Of a stretch of 45,821 bases of DNA, positions 14,580 through 21,169 are shown piece after piece (position 1 is the first letter of the stretch; the number at the start of each line of letters is the position of its first letter). The stretch covers positions 1 through 45,821 of the forward strand of contig MFKV01000004.1 in the NCBI GenBank assembly GCA_001781105.1. The letters are read 5' to 3'. The notes under the pieces were generated by a model. That model worked only from the letters and a program-made list of their open reading frames with translations. It searched no databases and was not told the DNA's origin. A program made the translations under genes and the position numbers. The DNA comes from Candidatus Kaiserbacteria bacterium RIFCSPHIGHO2_01_FULL_54_36 (GTDB lineage Bacteria; Patescibacteriota; Minisyncoccia; Phycocordibacterales; UBA2100).

Positions 14580-14724
14580 GCTTGCCCGGTTAGTAGAATT
14601 TCGGCTTGCCGAAGGCGAGAGCTGAAAATGTTGGAACGAAGGCACGAAATCAGGGCTGCGTTGTCGACCTCGATTCTCTCTGCGGGGGCAGAAAACATAG
14701 CCGAAATTACACTACCGGGCTTGC
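14580..14724. repeat. 145-bp unit with long imperfect inverted ends
   Basis: The left end GCTTGCCCGGTTAGTAGAATTTCGGC (split at 14580-14605) and the complement of 14700-14724 share most positions, notably ATTTCGGC and CCGGT-AGT. The interior holds no ORF. It fills most of the 221-bp FKBP-rpsO gap and ends at the rpsO -35 box. It may be a MITE-like unit or a structured leader. Confidence 0.4.
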
Positions 14725-14749
14725 ATTAGGCATCAGAATGTGATATCGT
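14721..14749 (+). promoter_or_regulatory. Promoter of rpsO, leaderless
   Basis: -35 TTGCAT, 17-bp spacer, extended -10 TGATATCGT, then 6 nt to the ATG at 14756. A ribosomal-protein gene without leader or Shine-Dalgarno is notable. Confidence 0.6.
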
Positions 14750-14755
14750 TGGCCC

Positions 14756-15022
14756 ATGCTTACGAAGCGCAAAAAGCAGCATGTGGTCTCGAAAACGCGC
14801 CGCCATGACGCGGATACGGGCTCACCGGAAGTGCAGGTCGCCATTTTGACGCGAAGAATCGAGGAATTGTCGCAGCATTTGGATAAGAATCGCAAAGACA
14901 AGCACGGCCGCAGAGGTCTTTTGGGCCTCGTTGCCGATCGCCGCAAGCATCTCAAGTACCTCGAGTCGACCAACAAGCGGCAATACAGCTCGCTCGTGAA
15001 GAAACTCGGTCTCAAGAAATAG
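14756..15022 (+). CDS. rpsO: 30S ribosomal protein S15
   Basis: 88 aa, the exact usual length. The family signature is present: DTGSPEVQVAILTRRIEELSQHL, then KDKHGRRGLLGLVADRRKHLKYL, and the C-terminal YSSLVKKLGLKK. S15 binds 16S rRNA at the h20-h22 junction and nucleates the platform. In most bacteria rpsO sits directly before pnp; here pnp is also downstream on the same strand but separated by about 4 kb. The start is 6 nt behind an extended -10 box, so leader-based autoregulation of the kind known in E. coli is unlikely. Confidence 0.97.
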   Translation: MLTKRKKQHVVSKTRRHDADTGSPEVQVAILTRRIEELSQHLDKNRKDKHGRRGLLGLVADRRKHLKYLESTNKRQYSSLVKKLGLKK

Positions 15023-15160
15023 CCGGCAGCTCGTAGCAGGTCAGCCCGGAGCAAGATCTTCATTTGCTCACGCTTCGTAAGAGAGTACACTTTAGTAAGT
15101 TTTTAATAAGTTTGTTTTTCTTTTTATTGCTGCTAGCTGCAAGCTACTGGCTACAAGCTA
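15023..15160. repeat. TAGC-type repeat pair between rpsO and the NYN gene
   Basis: TAGCCGGCAGCTCGTAGCAGG (from 15021) and the inverted copy GCTGCTAGCTGCAAGCTACTGGCTACAAGCTA (15130-15160, quoted in part) form an imperfect inverted pair around an AT-rich centre. The right copy supplies TACAAG, the likely -10 of the next gene. Confidence 0.55.
15152..15157 (+). promoter_or_regulatory. -10 box of the NYN gene, inside a repeat
   Basis: TACAAG ends 6 nt before the ATG at 15164, the window's usual leaderless spacing. The hexamer belongs to the TAGC-type repeat. Confidence 0.45.
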
Positions 15161-15163
15161 TTT

Positions 15164-15796
15164 ATGTCTATCATCAAACATCCAGAACAGCGCGTCGGCG
15201 TTTTCATCGACACGCAAAATCTCTACCACAGCGCGAAGAACATCTATCATGCGCGAGTGAATTTCGGCAACGTCCTCAAAGATTCCGTCGGCGGCAGGAG
15301 GCTCATCCGCGCACGCGCCTACGTCGTGACCACAGAATCGGGCGAGGAAAAAGGCTTTTTCGAGGCCCTCGGCAAGATCGGTATCGAAACGACGACGAAG
15401 GACCTCCAAGTATTCTTTGGGGGCGCCAAAAAGGCGGACTGGGACGTCGGAATGGCGGTTGACGCTATTACGATGTCGCCCAAGCTCGACACGGTCATCC
15501 TTTTTACCGGCGACGGCGATTTTATCCCGCTCGTCAAATACCTACAAGTGCATGGCGGCTGCCAAGTGGAGATCGCATCATTCGGGCGCTCGACCTCAAG
15601 CAAGCTCAGAGAAGCGGCGGATCACTTTCTCGATCTCGATGAAGATCCGAGACGCTACCTTATGAACTACCGCCCGATGCGCAATTCCCGCGGCCGATCA
15701 CGGGATACCGGCGATGTGCAAGTTTCGGCACCTGAAGACTCCATTGCAGAACAGTCCGATCCTTCAGAGATCGGCAAGATCACGGGAGTCGAGTAA
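15164..15796 (+). CDS. NYN/LabA-type PIN-fold ribonuclease
   Basis: 210 aa. The NYN (DUF88) core shows the four acidic positions of this PIN-like fold: Asp16 in VFIDTQNLY, Asp94 and Asp100 in DWDVGMAVDAI, and Asp117/Asp119 in FTGDGDFIPLV. The usual GRSTSSKLREAADHFLDL segment follows. A polar tail of ~45 aa ends the protein. Family members are metal-dependent RNases or RNA-binding regulators; the RNA target is unknown. Position between rpsO and pnp fits an RNA-metabolism role but does not prove it. Its stop region overlaps the convergent DUF475 gene by 17 bp. Confidence 0.85.
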   Translation: MSIIKHPEQRVGVFIDTQNLYHSAKNIYHARVNFGNVLKDSVGGRRLIRARAYVVTTESGEEKGFFEALGKIGIETTTKDLQVFFGGAKKADWDVGMAVDAITMSPKLDTVILFTGDGDFIPLVKYLQVHGGCQVEIASFGRSTSSKLREAADHFLDLDEDPRRYLMNYRPMRNSRGRSRDTGDVQVSAPEDSIAEQSDPSEIGKITGVE

Positions 15797-16781
15797 CTAT
15801 TCCCGCGCGCATTTCTCTGCGGGAGGAAATGTACGCGAAGGTGATAAACACAAGCCCGATGAAGCCGGTGATTGCTTCGGGCACGTGCACGAAAATACCA
15901 AGAAGCATTGCGAGTGCGAGCCCAAATATGGCCCAATGTGCTCCGTGCTCGAGGTAGGGAAGCGCCTTCAGTGTATGCGCACGCACCAGCGCGACCGTAA
16001 ACGCGCGCACAAATACCGCTCCGATGCCAAGGCCGGCAATAATGACGGGGAGCGCCGAGGTGATGGCGAACGCCCCAACGACGCCGTCGAGCGAGAATGC
16101 GGCGTCGAGCACATTGAGATACACAAAGAGCGCTAATCCACTGCTTACAGCGCCTGCTCCTGCTTCCATTTCAAATGACTGCGCGATGCCTTCGATGATG
16201 ATAAAGAGGACGATACCGATAATTCCGGAAATAAGGATCGTCGCCGCCTCCGCGGGCACCAACATGGCGCACACTACAAGTACGACAAGCGAGAGCGCAA
16301 CCTCGATCGCCTCAATGCCGCCCCAACGAGAAAGATGCTTTTCAATAGTGGTGATCCAGTGAATGGTCTTGCGATCGTTGAAGAAATACTTGAGCGAGAC
16401 CATAAGCAGGAATGTGCTGCCGAATCCCGCGATCGCCGTATGCGCTTCGTCGAGGTATTCACCGTACTTCGCCGCGTCGAAAAATGCGAGCTCCGTCACA
16501 AAGATTGGTGAGAGGCCGGCAGCGGCGGCAACGATGAAGATAGGGAGGACGAAGCGCGTCCCGAACACGGCGACCGGAATGCCGTAGATGAGGAATCGGC
16601 GCTGCCATTTCGCATCCATCCGTGTGAGCACCTTGGCATTCACCACCGCATTGTCGAAAGAGAGTGTCGTTTCCAAGACAGCGAGGAGCGCTACCAAAAA
16701 AAGCGCCTGCACCCCACCCCAGACGAACGCACCAACGAGCGCCAGAGCAGCAACGATGCCAGGAAAAATAAAAATTTTCAT
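15780..16781 (-). CDS. TerC/DUF475-type integral membrane protein
   Basis: About 333 aa from the ATG at 16781. There are roughly nine hydrophobic segments, with the TerC-superfamily motifs LETTLSFDNAVVNA near the start and LDAAFSLDGVVGAFAIT in the second half. These paired acidic motifs lie in membrane helices and are thought to bind or move divalent metal ions. DUF475 proteins are often linked to tellurite/metal stress or to metal loading of exported enzymes. The ORF-track start (16937) adds an unlikely Arg-rich extension. ATG 16781 lies 7 nt after extended -10 TGCTAGGAT, while ATG 16790 overlaps that box. The 3' end overlaps the convergent NYN gene by 17 bp. Confidence 0.85.
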   Translation of the reverse strand: MKIFIFPGIVAALALVGAFVWGGVQALFLVALLAVLETTLSFDNAVVNAKVLTRMDAKWQRRFLIYGIPVAVFGTRFVLPIFIVAAAAGLSPIFVTELAFFDAAKYGEYLDEAHTAIAGFGSTFLLMVSLKYFFNDRKTIHWITTIEKHLSRWGGIEAIEVALSLVVLVVCAMLVPAEAATILISGIIGIVLFIIIEGIAQSFEMEAGAGAVSSGLALFVYLNVLDAAFSLDGVVGAFAITSALPVIIAGLGIGAVFVRAFTVALVRAHTLKALPYLEHGAHWAIFGLALAMLLGIFVHVPEAITGFIGLVFITFAYISSRREMRAGIVTRLP

Positions 16782-16788
16782 TTGCGCC

Positions 16789-16797
16789 ATCCTAGCA
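16789..16797 (-). promoter_or_regulatory. Extended -10 of the DUF475 gene, leaderless
   Basis: Minus-strand TGCTAGGAT ends 7 nt before the ATG at 16781. The AGGA within it could also be read as a Shine-Dalgarno site 8 nt from the ATG; the two readings are not separable by eye. Confidence 0.45.
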
Positions 16798-16815
16798 CAC
16801 TTGGTTCTTAATATT

Positions 16816-16835
16816 GACGGCGCCGAAGCGCCGTC
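16816..16835 (-). terminator. Hairpin after the 16844-17092 gene
   Basis: Perfect 8-bp stem GACGGCGC/GCGCCGTC with a stable tetraloop (TTCG on the minus strand), followed by AATATT. It lies just past the stop codon. Confidence 0.65.
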
Positions 16836-16843
16836 GTTGAGGT

Positions 16844-17092
16844 TCAGGAGATAAGCGCGCGATCGATGACGCGGATGGCCTCGTCCGGCGTGACCACGTC
16901 GTACCTGCCGAGCCTTTCTGCCTCCGCCGCGGCCCACAGTTTCTTTTTGACCGCCTCAAACGCATCGCCACCGGCTGCCTTTACGCCGCAGAAGGTGAGA
17001 CTCGTGAGATCGAACTTGTCCGCATAGTCCTTCTTCGCCTTCTCTTGCTCCGCCTCGATCCATGCACGCATCTTCGTCAAGGTTTCGTTCAT
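16844..17092 (-). CDS. Small hypothetical protein (82 aa)
   Basis: No family recognised. The protein is soluble, helical and Ala/Glu/Lys rich. It ends DEAIRVIDRALIS and has a single Cys in TFCGVKAAGG. GGGAG sits 7 nt before the ATG, a clear Shine-Dalgarno. It is followed by its own hairpin terminator. It is one of the group of SD-led orphan genes (4065, 4770, 16844, 17254, 17561, 24760). Confidence 0.6.
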   Translation of the reverse strand: MNETLTKMRAWIEAEQEKAKKDYADKFDLTSLTFCGVKAAGGDAFEAVKKKLWAAAEAERLGRYDVVTPDEAIRVIDRALIS

Positions 17093-17200
17093 TTGCAGCT
17101 CCCGTTTTGTTCGGGTCCAACCCTACCACATTCACGGAAAACGGTCACTCACTATCAACTATTCCATGGAATCGTTGTGATGGTGCCCCAAAAGAAACAG

Positions 17201-17220
17201 CCCCGCGATTTCTCGCGAGG
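17201..17220 (-). terminator. Intrinsic terminator after the 17254-17514 gene
   Basis: Minus-strand CCTCGCGA-GAAA-TCGCGGGG (8 bp with one G-U), followed by CTGTTTCTTTT. Confidence 0.75.
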
Positions 17221-17253
17221 CCGAAGCGTATTTGTATCCCGCAACGCATGCGG

Positions 17254-17514
17254 TTAGCGCGGGAGGTCTCTGTCGTACTCGAACTCCGTGTCAAGTATTT
17301 TCAGGATCTGCTCGCAATTACCTTGTTTTGCAGCCAAACGAACTTGCTGGATGATCTCTGCAATTAGCCTGATGTTGGCGATTGCATTGGAGAAACGTTC
17401 AGAGACAAACTCTTCATCCAGACCTCCCAGCGCCGCCATCAAACGAACCTTGTGCGGTTCCAGGTGATGTATCGTCATGCTTAGGCATTTTCCGAGATCT
17501 CCTGTCTTTGCCAT
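17254..17514 (-). CDS. Small hypothetical protein (86 aa)
   Basis: No family recognised. It is soluble and mainly helical, with the pattern FSNAIANIRLIAEIIQQVRLAAKQGN, which looks like an amphipathic helix pair. GGAG lies 6 nt before the ATG, and the leader shares TTCTTTCACGGAG with that of the 4065-4658 gene (TTCTTTCACAGAG). An intrinsic terminator follows. The gene lies 46 bp downstream of the AlpA/sigma4 gene on the same strand and could be read with it. Confidence 0.6.
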   Translation of the reverse strand: MAKTGDLGKCLSMTIHHLEPHKVRLMAALGGLDEEFVSERFSNAIANIRLIAEIIQQVRLAAKQGNCEQILKILDTEFEYDRDLPR

Positions 17515-17560
17515 TTTGCGCTCCGTGAAAGAAGGGAAGTTTGATCTCCCGAGACTCTAA

Positions 17561-17965
17561 CTAATCGTCTAGAAACGATTTGAGTTTGCGCTGACGCGAG
17601 GGGCTCTTACGTCTTTTCAACGCGTCCTTCTCAATCTTGCGAATGTGTTCGCGGGTCGCCGTGAACTGTTTACCAACCTCGTCCGACCCGTGGTCAGCGT
17701 TTATACTTGGATCAAAACGCATGCGGAGCGGGTTTTTTGCCTTTGGTATCAGATGTTTAAGAACCCTCTCGGCTCTCGCTCGGTTCCTAAGCCATTGTTG
17801 AACCCATCGCTTAACTTCGCTTTGTTTCCACGCGACTTTGCAGTTGCCAACGTTCATTCGCGGGGGGAATTTTCCTTCTTTTTCGAGATTACAAAGATGA
17901 ACGAACGAGTAGGGAATTCCATAGACCGTCAGTAGTTCACGCCGTGAGACCATTTTCGCTGCCAT
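17561..17965 (-). CDS. AlpA-type HTH fused to a sigma-70 region 4.2-like domain
   Basis: 134 aa with two recognisable parts. Residues 7-59 resemble the AlpA/MerR-like excisionase helix-turn-helix: SRRELLTVYGIPYSFVHLCNLEKEGKFPP, then VAWKQSEVKRWVQQW. After a basic linker, residues 93-134 resemble region 4.2 of primary sigma factors: SDEVGKQFTATREHIRKIE, then ALKRRKSPSRQRKLKSFLDD, which in sigma-70 reads DEVGxxFxVTRERIRQIE...LRHPSRSxxLRSFLDD. There is no region 2 or 3, so it cannot open promoters alone. It may bind a -35-like site or the RNA polymerase beta flap. AAGGAGGT lies 6 nt before the ATG, the best Shine-Dalgarno in the window. It is divergent from a TrmB regulator across a shared operator. 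Homology calls are by eye. Confidence 0.72.
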   Translation of the reverse strand: MAAKMVSRRELLTVYGIPYSFVHLCNLEKEGKFPPRMNVGNCKVAWKQSEVKRWVQQWLRNRARAERVLKHLIPKAKNPLRMRFDPSINADHGSDEVGKQFTATREHIRKIEKDALKRRKSPSRQRKLKSFLDD

Positions 17966-17990
17966 GAGAAACCTCCTTGTTTCTACGGTG

Positions 17991-18019
17991 AATGTAGCAT
18001 CGGTGGTGCTTTACATCAA
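17991..18019 (-). promoter_or_regulatory. Promoter of the AlpA/sigma4 gene
   Basis: Minus-strand -35 TTGATG, 17-bp spacer, -10 TACATT. The -35 is one arm of the palindrome at 18014-18031, so the operator would control both directions. Confidence 0.5.
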
Positions 18020-18038
18020 ACTTATTTGATGATATTAT
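18010..18038 (+). promoter_or_regulatory. Promoter of the second TrmB gene
   Basis: -35 TTTACA, 17-bp spacer, -10 TATTAT. The transcript would have a leader of about 34 nt before the ATG at 18079, with no evident Shine-Dalgarno. Confidence 0.65.
18014..18031. promoter_or_regulatory. Palindromic operator between divergent genes
   Basis: CATCAAA-CTTA-TTTGATG, perfect 7-bp arms. It fills the spacer of the rightward promoter and overlaps the -35 of the leftward one. TrmB (18079) is the natural candidate to bind it; this is inference. Confidence 0.6.
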
Positions 18039-18078
18039 TTTGACATAATGCCTAGGTAATCCAGCGAAATGTATTCGT

Positions 18079-18852
18079 ATGTCAAAAAGCACTGATGAAA
18101 AAACACAGACTGACTTGTATAGGCGCCTTGAGGAGGTCGGCCTTTCTCAAAAAGAGGCGCGGGTGTATATGGCATTGCTTCCATATAGAGATATCGGTTC
18201 AAGTAAACTCATTCGTGCGACCGGACTACATGGGCAGTTTGTTTATGATTCATTGCAAAGATTGGAGGAACTTGGATTGGCGAGACATGTAATACAAAAC
18301 GGGCGAAAGAAATTTAGCGCAAGTACGCCGAAAAGAATTCTATCGTTATTGGACGAGAAACGACTGCGCTTCCAAAATATCCTCATGCAATTGGAGGAGA
18401 AGTTCTCCGGCCAGCATGAGCAGGATTTTGAGGTGTTGCAAGGCGAGGAAGCGTTTGTTGCATACCAACTTTCTTTCATCGAATCAACGCCGGAGAATGG
18501 AGTCATTGATGTTATTAGTGGACCGAACGATCGGTACTTCCAGATTCTCGATTCAGAAGGTGCTGCTGATGAGTACGAGCGCAAGCGATCGAAAAAAAAC
18601 ATAGCGATCCGATACATAGGAGCAAAGTCCCAAGCAGAAAAATTCAACAAATGGGAAAAAGATCGACCATTGTGGACATATAAAATTTTTCCAGGACTCT
18701 CTACCGGTCTCGTTGATATCAGTATCTGGCCGCATGCAGTTATGTTCGTTACCTTTGGCAATCCACTTCTATCGTTCGTTCTTCTTAGTAAGGAGGTGGC
18801 TGACGGGTACCGGGAGTTCTTCGAAGCGCTCTGGAATCTTTCGAAGAAGTGA
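18079..18852 (+). CDS. TrmB-family transcriptional regulator
   Basis: 257 aa. The N-terminal winged helix follows the family pattern: LEEVGLSQKEARVYMALLPYRDIGSSKLIRATGLHGQFVYDSLQRLEELGL, then a wing NGRKKFSASTPKRIL. A coiled helix (LLDEKRLRFQNILMQLEEKF) links it to a C-terminal effector domain with the VDISIWPHAVMFVTF beta pattern. The paralogue at 5303 shares the plan. Effector unknown. It is transcribed away from the AlpA/sigma4 gene across a 113-bp region with a palindromic operator placed to regulate both. pnp follows after 121 bp on the same strand. Confidence 0.87.
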   Translation: MSKSTDEKTQTDLYRRLEEVGLSQKEARVYMALLPYRDIGSSKLIRATGLHGQFVYDSLQRLEELGLARHVIQNGRKKFSASTPKRILSLLDEKRLRFQNILMQLEEKFSGQHEQDFEVLQGEEAFVAYQLSFIESTPENGVIDVISGPNDRYFQILDSEGAADEYERKRSKKNIAIRYIGAKSQAEKFNKWEKDRPLWTYKIFPGLSTGLVDISIWPHAVMFVTFGNPLLSFVLLSKEVADGYREFFEALWNLSKK

Positions 18853-18973
18853 TATATAGTGTCAACATACAAGATAATCGTGGTGTTTGGATAGGCAGTA
18901 TTGGCCAACAAGGCTCACTACTGAAATCCACACATCACCCCCCTCGACAAGCTCGGGGTAAACAAAAGAGTAT

Positions 18974-21169
18974 ATGGAAAAGAAGGTATATTCCGTCAAT
19001 ATTGGCGGAAAAGAAATGACCGCCGAGTTCAACGACTGGGCGGATCAGGCCAATGGTTCGGTACTCGTGCGATATGGCAACAGCGCTGTTTTGGCGACTG
19101 CGGTCATGGGCAAAGAGTCAGACAAAGATTATTTTCCACTCTCCGTGGAGTACGAGGAGAAATTCTATGCCGCCGGCGCGATCTTAGGCTCGCGCTTCAT
19201 GCGCCGCGAAGGCAGGCCCTCCGACGAGGCAATACTTTCTGGCCGCATCGTGGATCGCACCATCCGTCCGCTCTTTCCCAAGGGCATGAAAAATGAGGTG
19301 CAGGTCATTATCACCGTGCTCTCGCTCGAAGAATACGACACCGACGTCTTGGCAGTAAATGCCGCGTCACTCGCACTCGCCACTTCCGACATCCCGTGGA
19401 ACGGACCAGTGTCGGCTGTACGCATCGGTACCGAAAAGGGCCAGGGCGAATTCATCGTGAATCCGAATTATATACAGCGTAATGAGGCGACGGCGCAGAT
19501 GGATTTGCTTGCCTGCGGCAAAGATGAGCACATCAATATGATCGAAGTGGGCGCAGCTGAGGTATCAGAAGAAGTTCTCTCCGAAGGCCTCGCACACGCA
19601 TCCACCGAAATAGAAAAAATACAGAAATGGCAGCAAATGATCATCGCGGAGCAAGGCAAAGAGAAGCAACCGTTCGAGTTGCCAGCACTGCCGAGGGATG
19701 TGATCGCGGCATTCCAAGAGCTCGTGATCCCCAAGCAAGAGCAAGCGGTCTTCGGATCAAAAGATGGCAACGTCGGCAAGAAAAACATCGGTATCTTGGA
19801 AGGCGAGTGGATGAAAGCGGCCACCGAGAAATTCCCGGATGTTCCCAAAGGGCGTCTCAAAGCGTATTACGAAGAACACATCGACGATTACATCCACGAC
19901 GAGGTGATTTCGAACGATCGGCGCGCCGATGGCCGTAAGCTCGACGAGATACGCCCTCTCTTCGCGCAAGCCGGCGGGATCTCTCCGGTTTTACACGGCT
20001 CCGGCATTTTTTACCGCGGTGCCACCCACGTGCTCGCTGCCCTCACGCTCGGAGGCCCGGGAGATGCGCAGCTCATCGACACGATCGAGTATCAAGAGTC
20101 GAAAAAGACATTCATGCTCCACTACAATTTCCCGCCGTTTTCGGTAGGAGAGACAGGACGCGTGGGCGGCTTGAATCGTCGTGCGACGGGCCATGGCGCG
20201 CTTGCCGAAAAAGCGCTGCGGGCGGTCTTGCCGGGCAAAGAAATATTTCCGTACACGGTTCGAATTGTGTGTGAATCGCTTGCATCCAACGGTTCGACCT
20301 CGATGGCATCCGTATGCGCCGGGACGCTCGCGCTCATGGACGCAGGCGTGCCGATCACAAAGCCGGTCGCAGGCATCGCGATGGGCATGATGTCGGACGG
20401 CGAGATCCACAAAGTACTCACCGACATTCAAGGGCCCGAGGATCACCACGGCGATATGGATTTCAAAGTCGCGGGCACTGCAGATGGTGTCACCGCAGTG
20501 CAGATGGACGTGAAGGTCAACGGCGTGCCCGTGCCGGTACTTACGAATGCGTTCGCGCAGGCGAAAAAGGCTAGGCTGCAGATCCTCGACGCCATCACCA
20601 AAGAGATCCCGGTGCCTCGCGCCGACATTAGCCCACGCGCGCCGAAGATCTTGACAACACACGTGAAGGTCGACCAGATAGGACTCGTTATCGGCCCGGG
20701 CGGCAAAATGATCAACGGTATCCGTGAACGCACGAAGTGTGATGACATCACGATCGAGGATGATGGCACCATATTCATCACAGGCCGAGACGGATCAGCG
20801 GAAGCGGCACTCAAAGAAATTACCGACCTGACGCGCGAATACATGGTGGGCGACAAGTTCGAAGGGCCGGTCGTGCGCATGATGGACTTCGGCGCGTTCG
20901 TAAAGATCGGCCCCAACCAAGATGGGCTTGTGCACGTCTCGGAGGTCGCACCCTTCCGCATTGCGAAGATCTCGGACGCTGTGCAGATCGGAGACATCAT
21001 CCCCGTCGTGTTGAAAGAGATCGACGAGAAAGGACGCTATAATCTCTCTATCAAAGCTGCTGATCCGGAGTGGGCCGCACGCAAGGGGCTCAAACCAGAT
21101 ACGGGCGGTGGAGAATACAATGGCAGACGAGAACAAGGCGGCCACAGAGGACCACCGCGGAGAATCTAG
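18974..21169 (+). CDS. pnp: Polyribonucleotide nucleotidyltransferase (PNPase)
   Basis: 731 aa, full length. It contains two RNase PH domains (first near YGNSAVLATAV; second near DGRKLDEIRPL and GRREIGHGALAEKAL-like GGLNRRATGHGALAEKALRA), then a KH domain (IGLVIGPGGKMINGIRE, about 570) and an S1 domain (GPVVRMMDFGAFVKIGPNQDGLVHVSEV, about 630-660). PNPase degrades RNA 3' to 5' with phosphate and can add tails. The tail GGGEYNGRREQGGHRGPPRR is RGG-like, common in CPR copies. Its last 50 bases overlap the next gene in another frame. AAGAG precedes the ATG by 6 nt as a weak Shine-Dalgarno. rpsO is about 4 kb upstream. Confidence 0.97.
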   Translation: MEKKVYSVNIGGKEMTAEFNDWADQANGSVLVRYGNSAVLATAVMGKESDKDYFPLSVEYEEKFYAAGAILGSRFMRREGRPSDEAILSGRIVDRTIRPLFPKGMKNEVQVIITVLSLEEYDTDVLAVNAASLALATSDIPWNGPVSAVRIGTEKGQGEFIVNPNYIQRNEATAQMDLLACGKDEHINMIEVGAAEVSEEVLSEGLAHASTEIEKIQKWQQMIIAEQGKEKQPFELPALPRDVIAAFQELVIPKQEQAVFGSKDGNVGKKNIGILEGEWMKAATEKFPDVPKGRLKAYYEEHIDDYIHDEVISNDRRADGRKLDEIRPLFAQAGGISPVLHGSGIFYRGATHVLAALTLGGPGDAQLIDTIEYQESKKTFMLHYNFPPFSVGETGRVGGLNRRATGHGALAEKALRAVLPGKEIFPYTVRIVCESLASNGSTSMASVCAGTLALMDAGVPITKPVAGIAMGMMSDGEIHKVLTDIQGPEDHHGDMDFKVAGTADGVTAVQMDVKVNGVPVPVLTNAFAQAKKARLQILDAITKEIPVPRADISPRAPKILTTHVKVDQIGLVIGPGGKMINGIRERTKCDDITIEDDGTIFITGRDGSAEAALKEITDLTREYMVGDKFEGPVVRMMDFGAFVKIGPNQDGLVHVSEVAPFRIAKISDAVQIGDIIPVVLKEIDEKGRYNLSIKAADPEWAARKGLKPDTGGGEYNGRREQGGHRGPPRRI

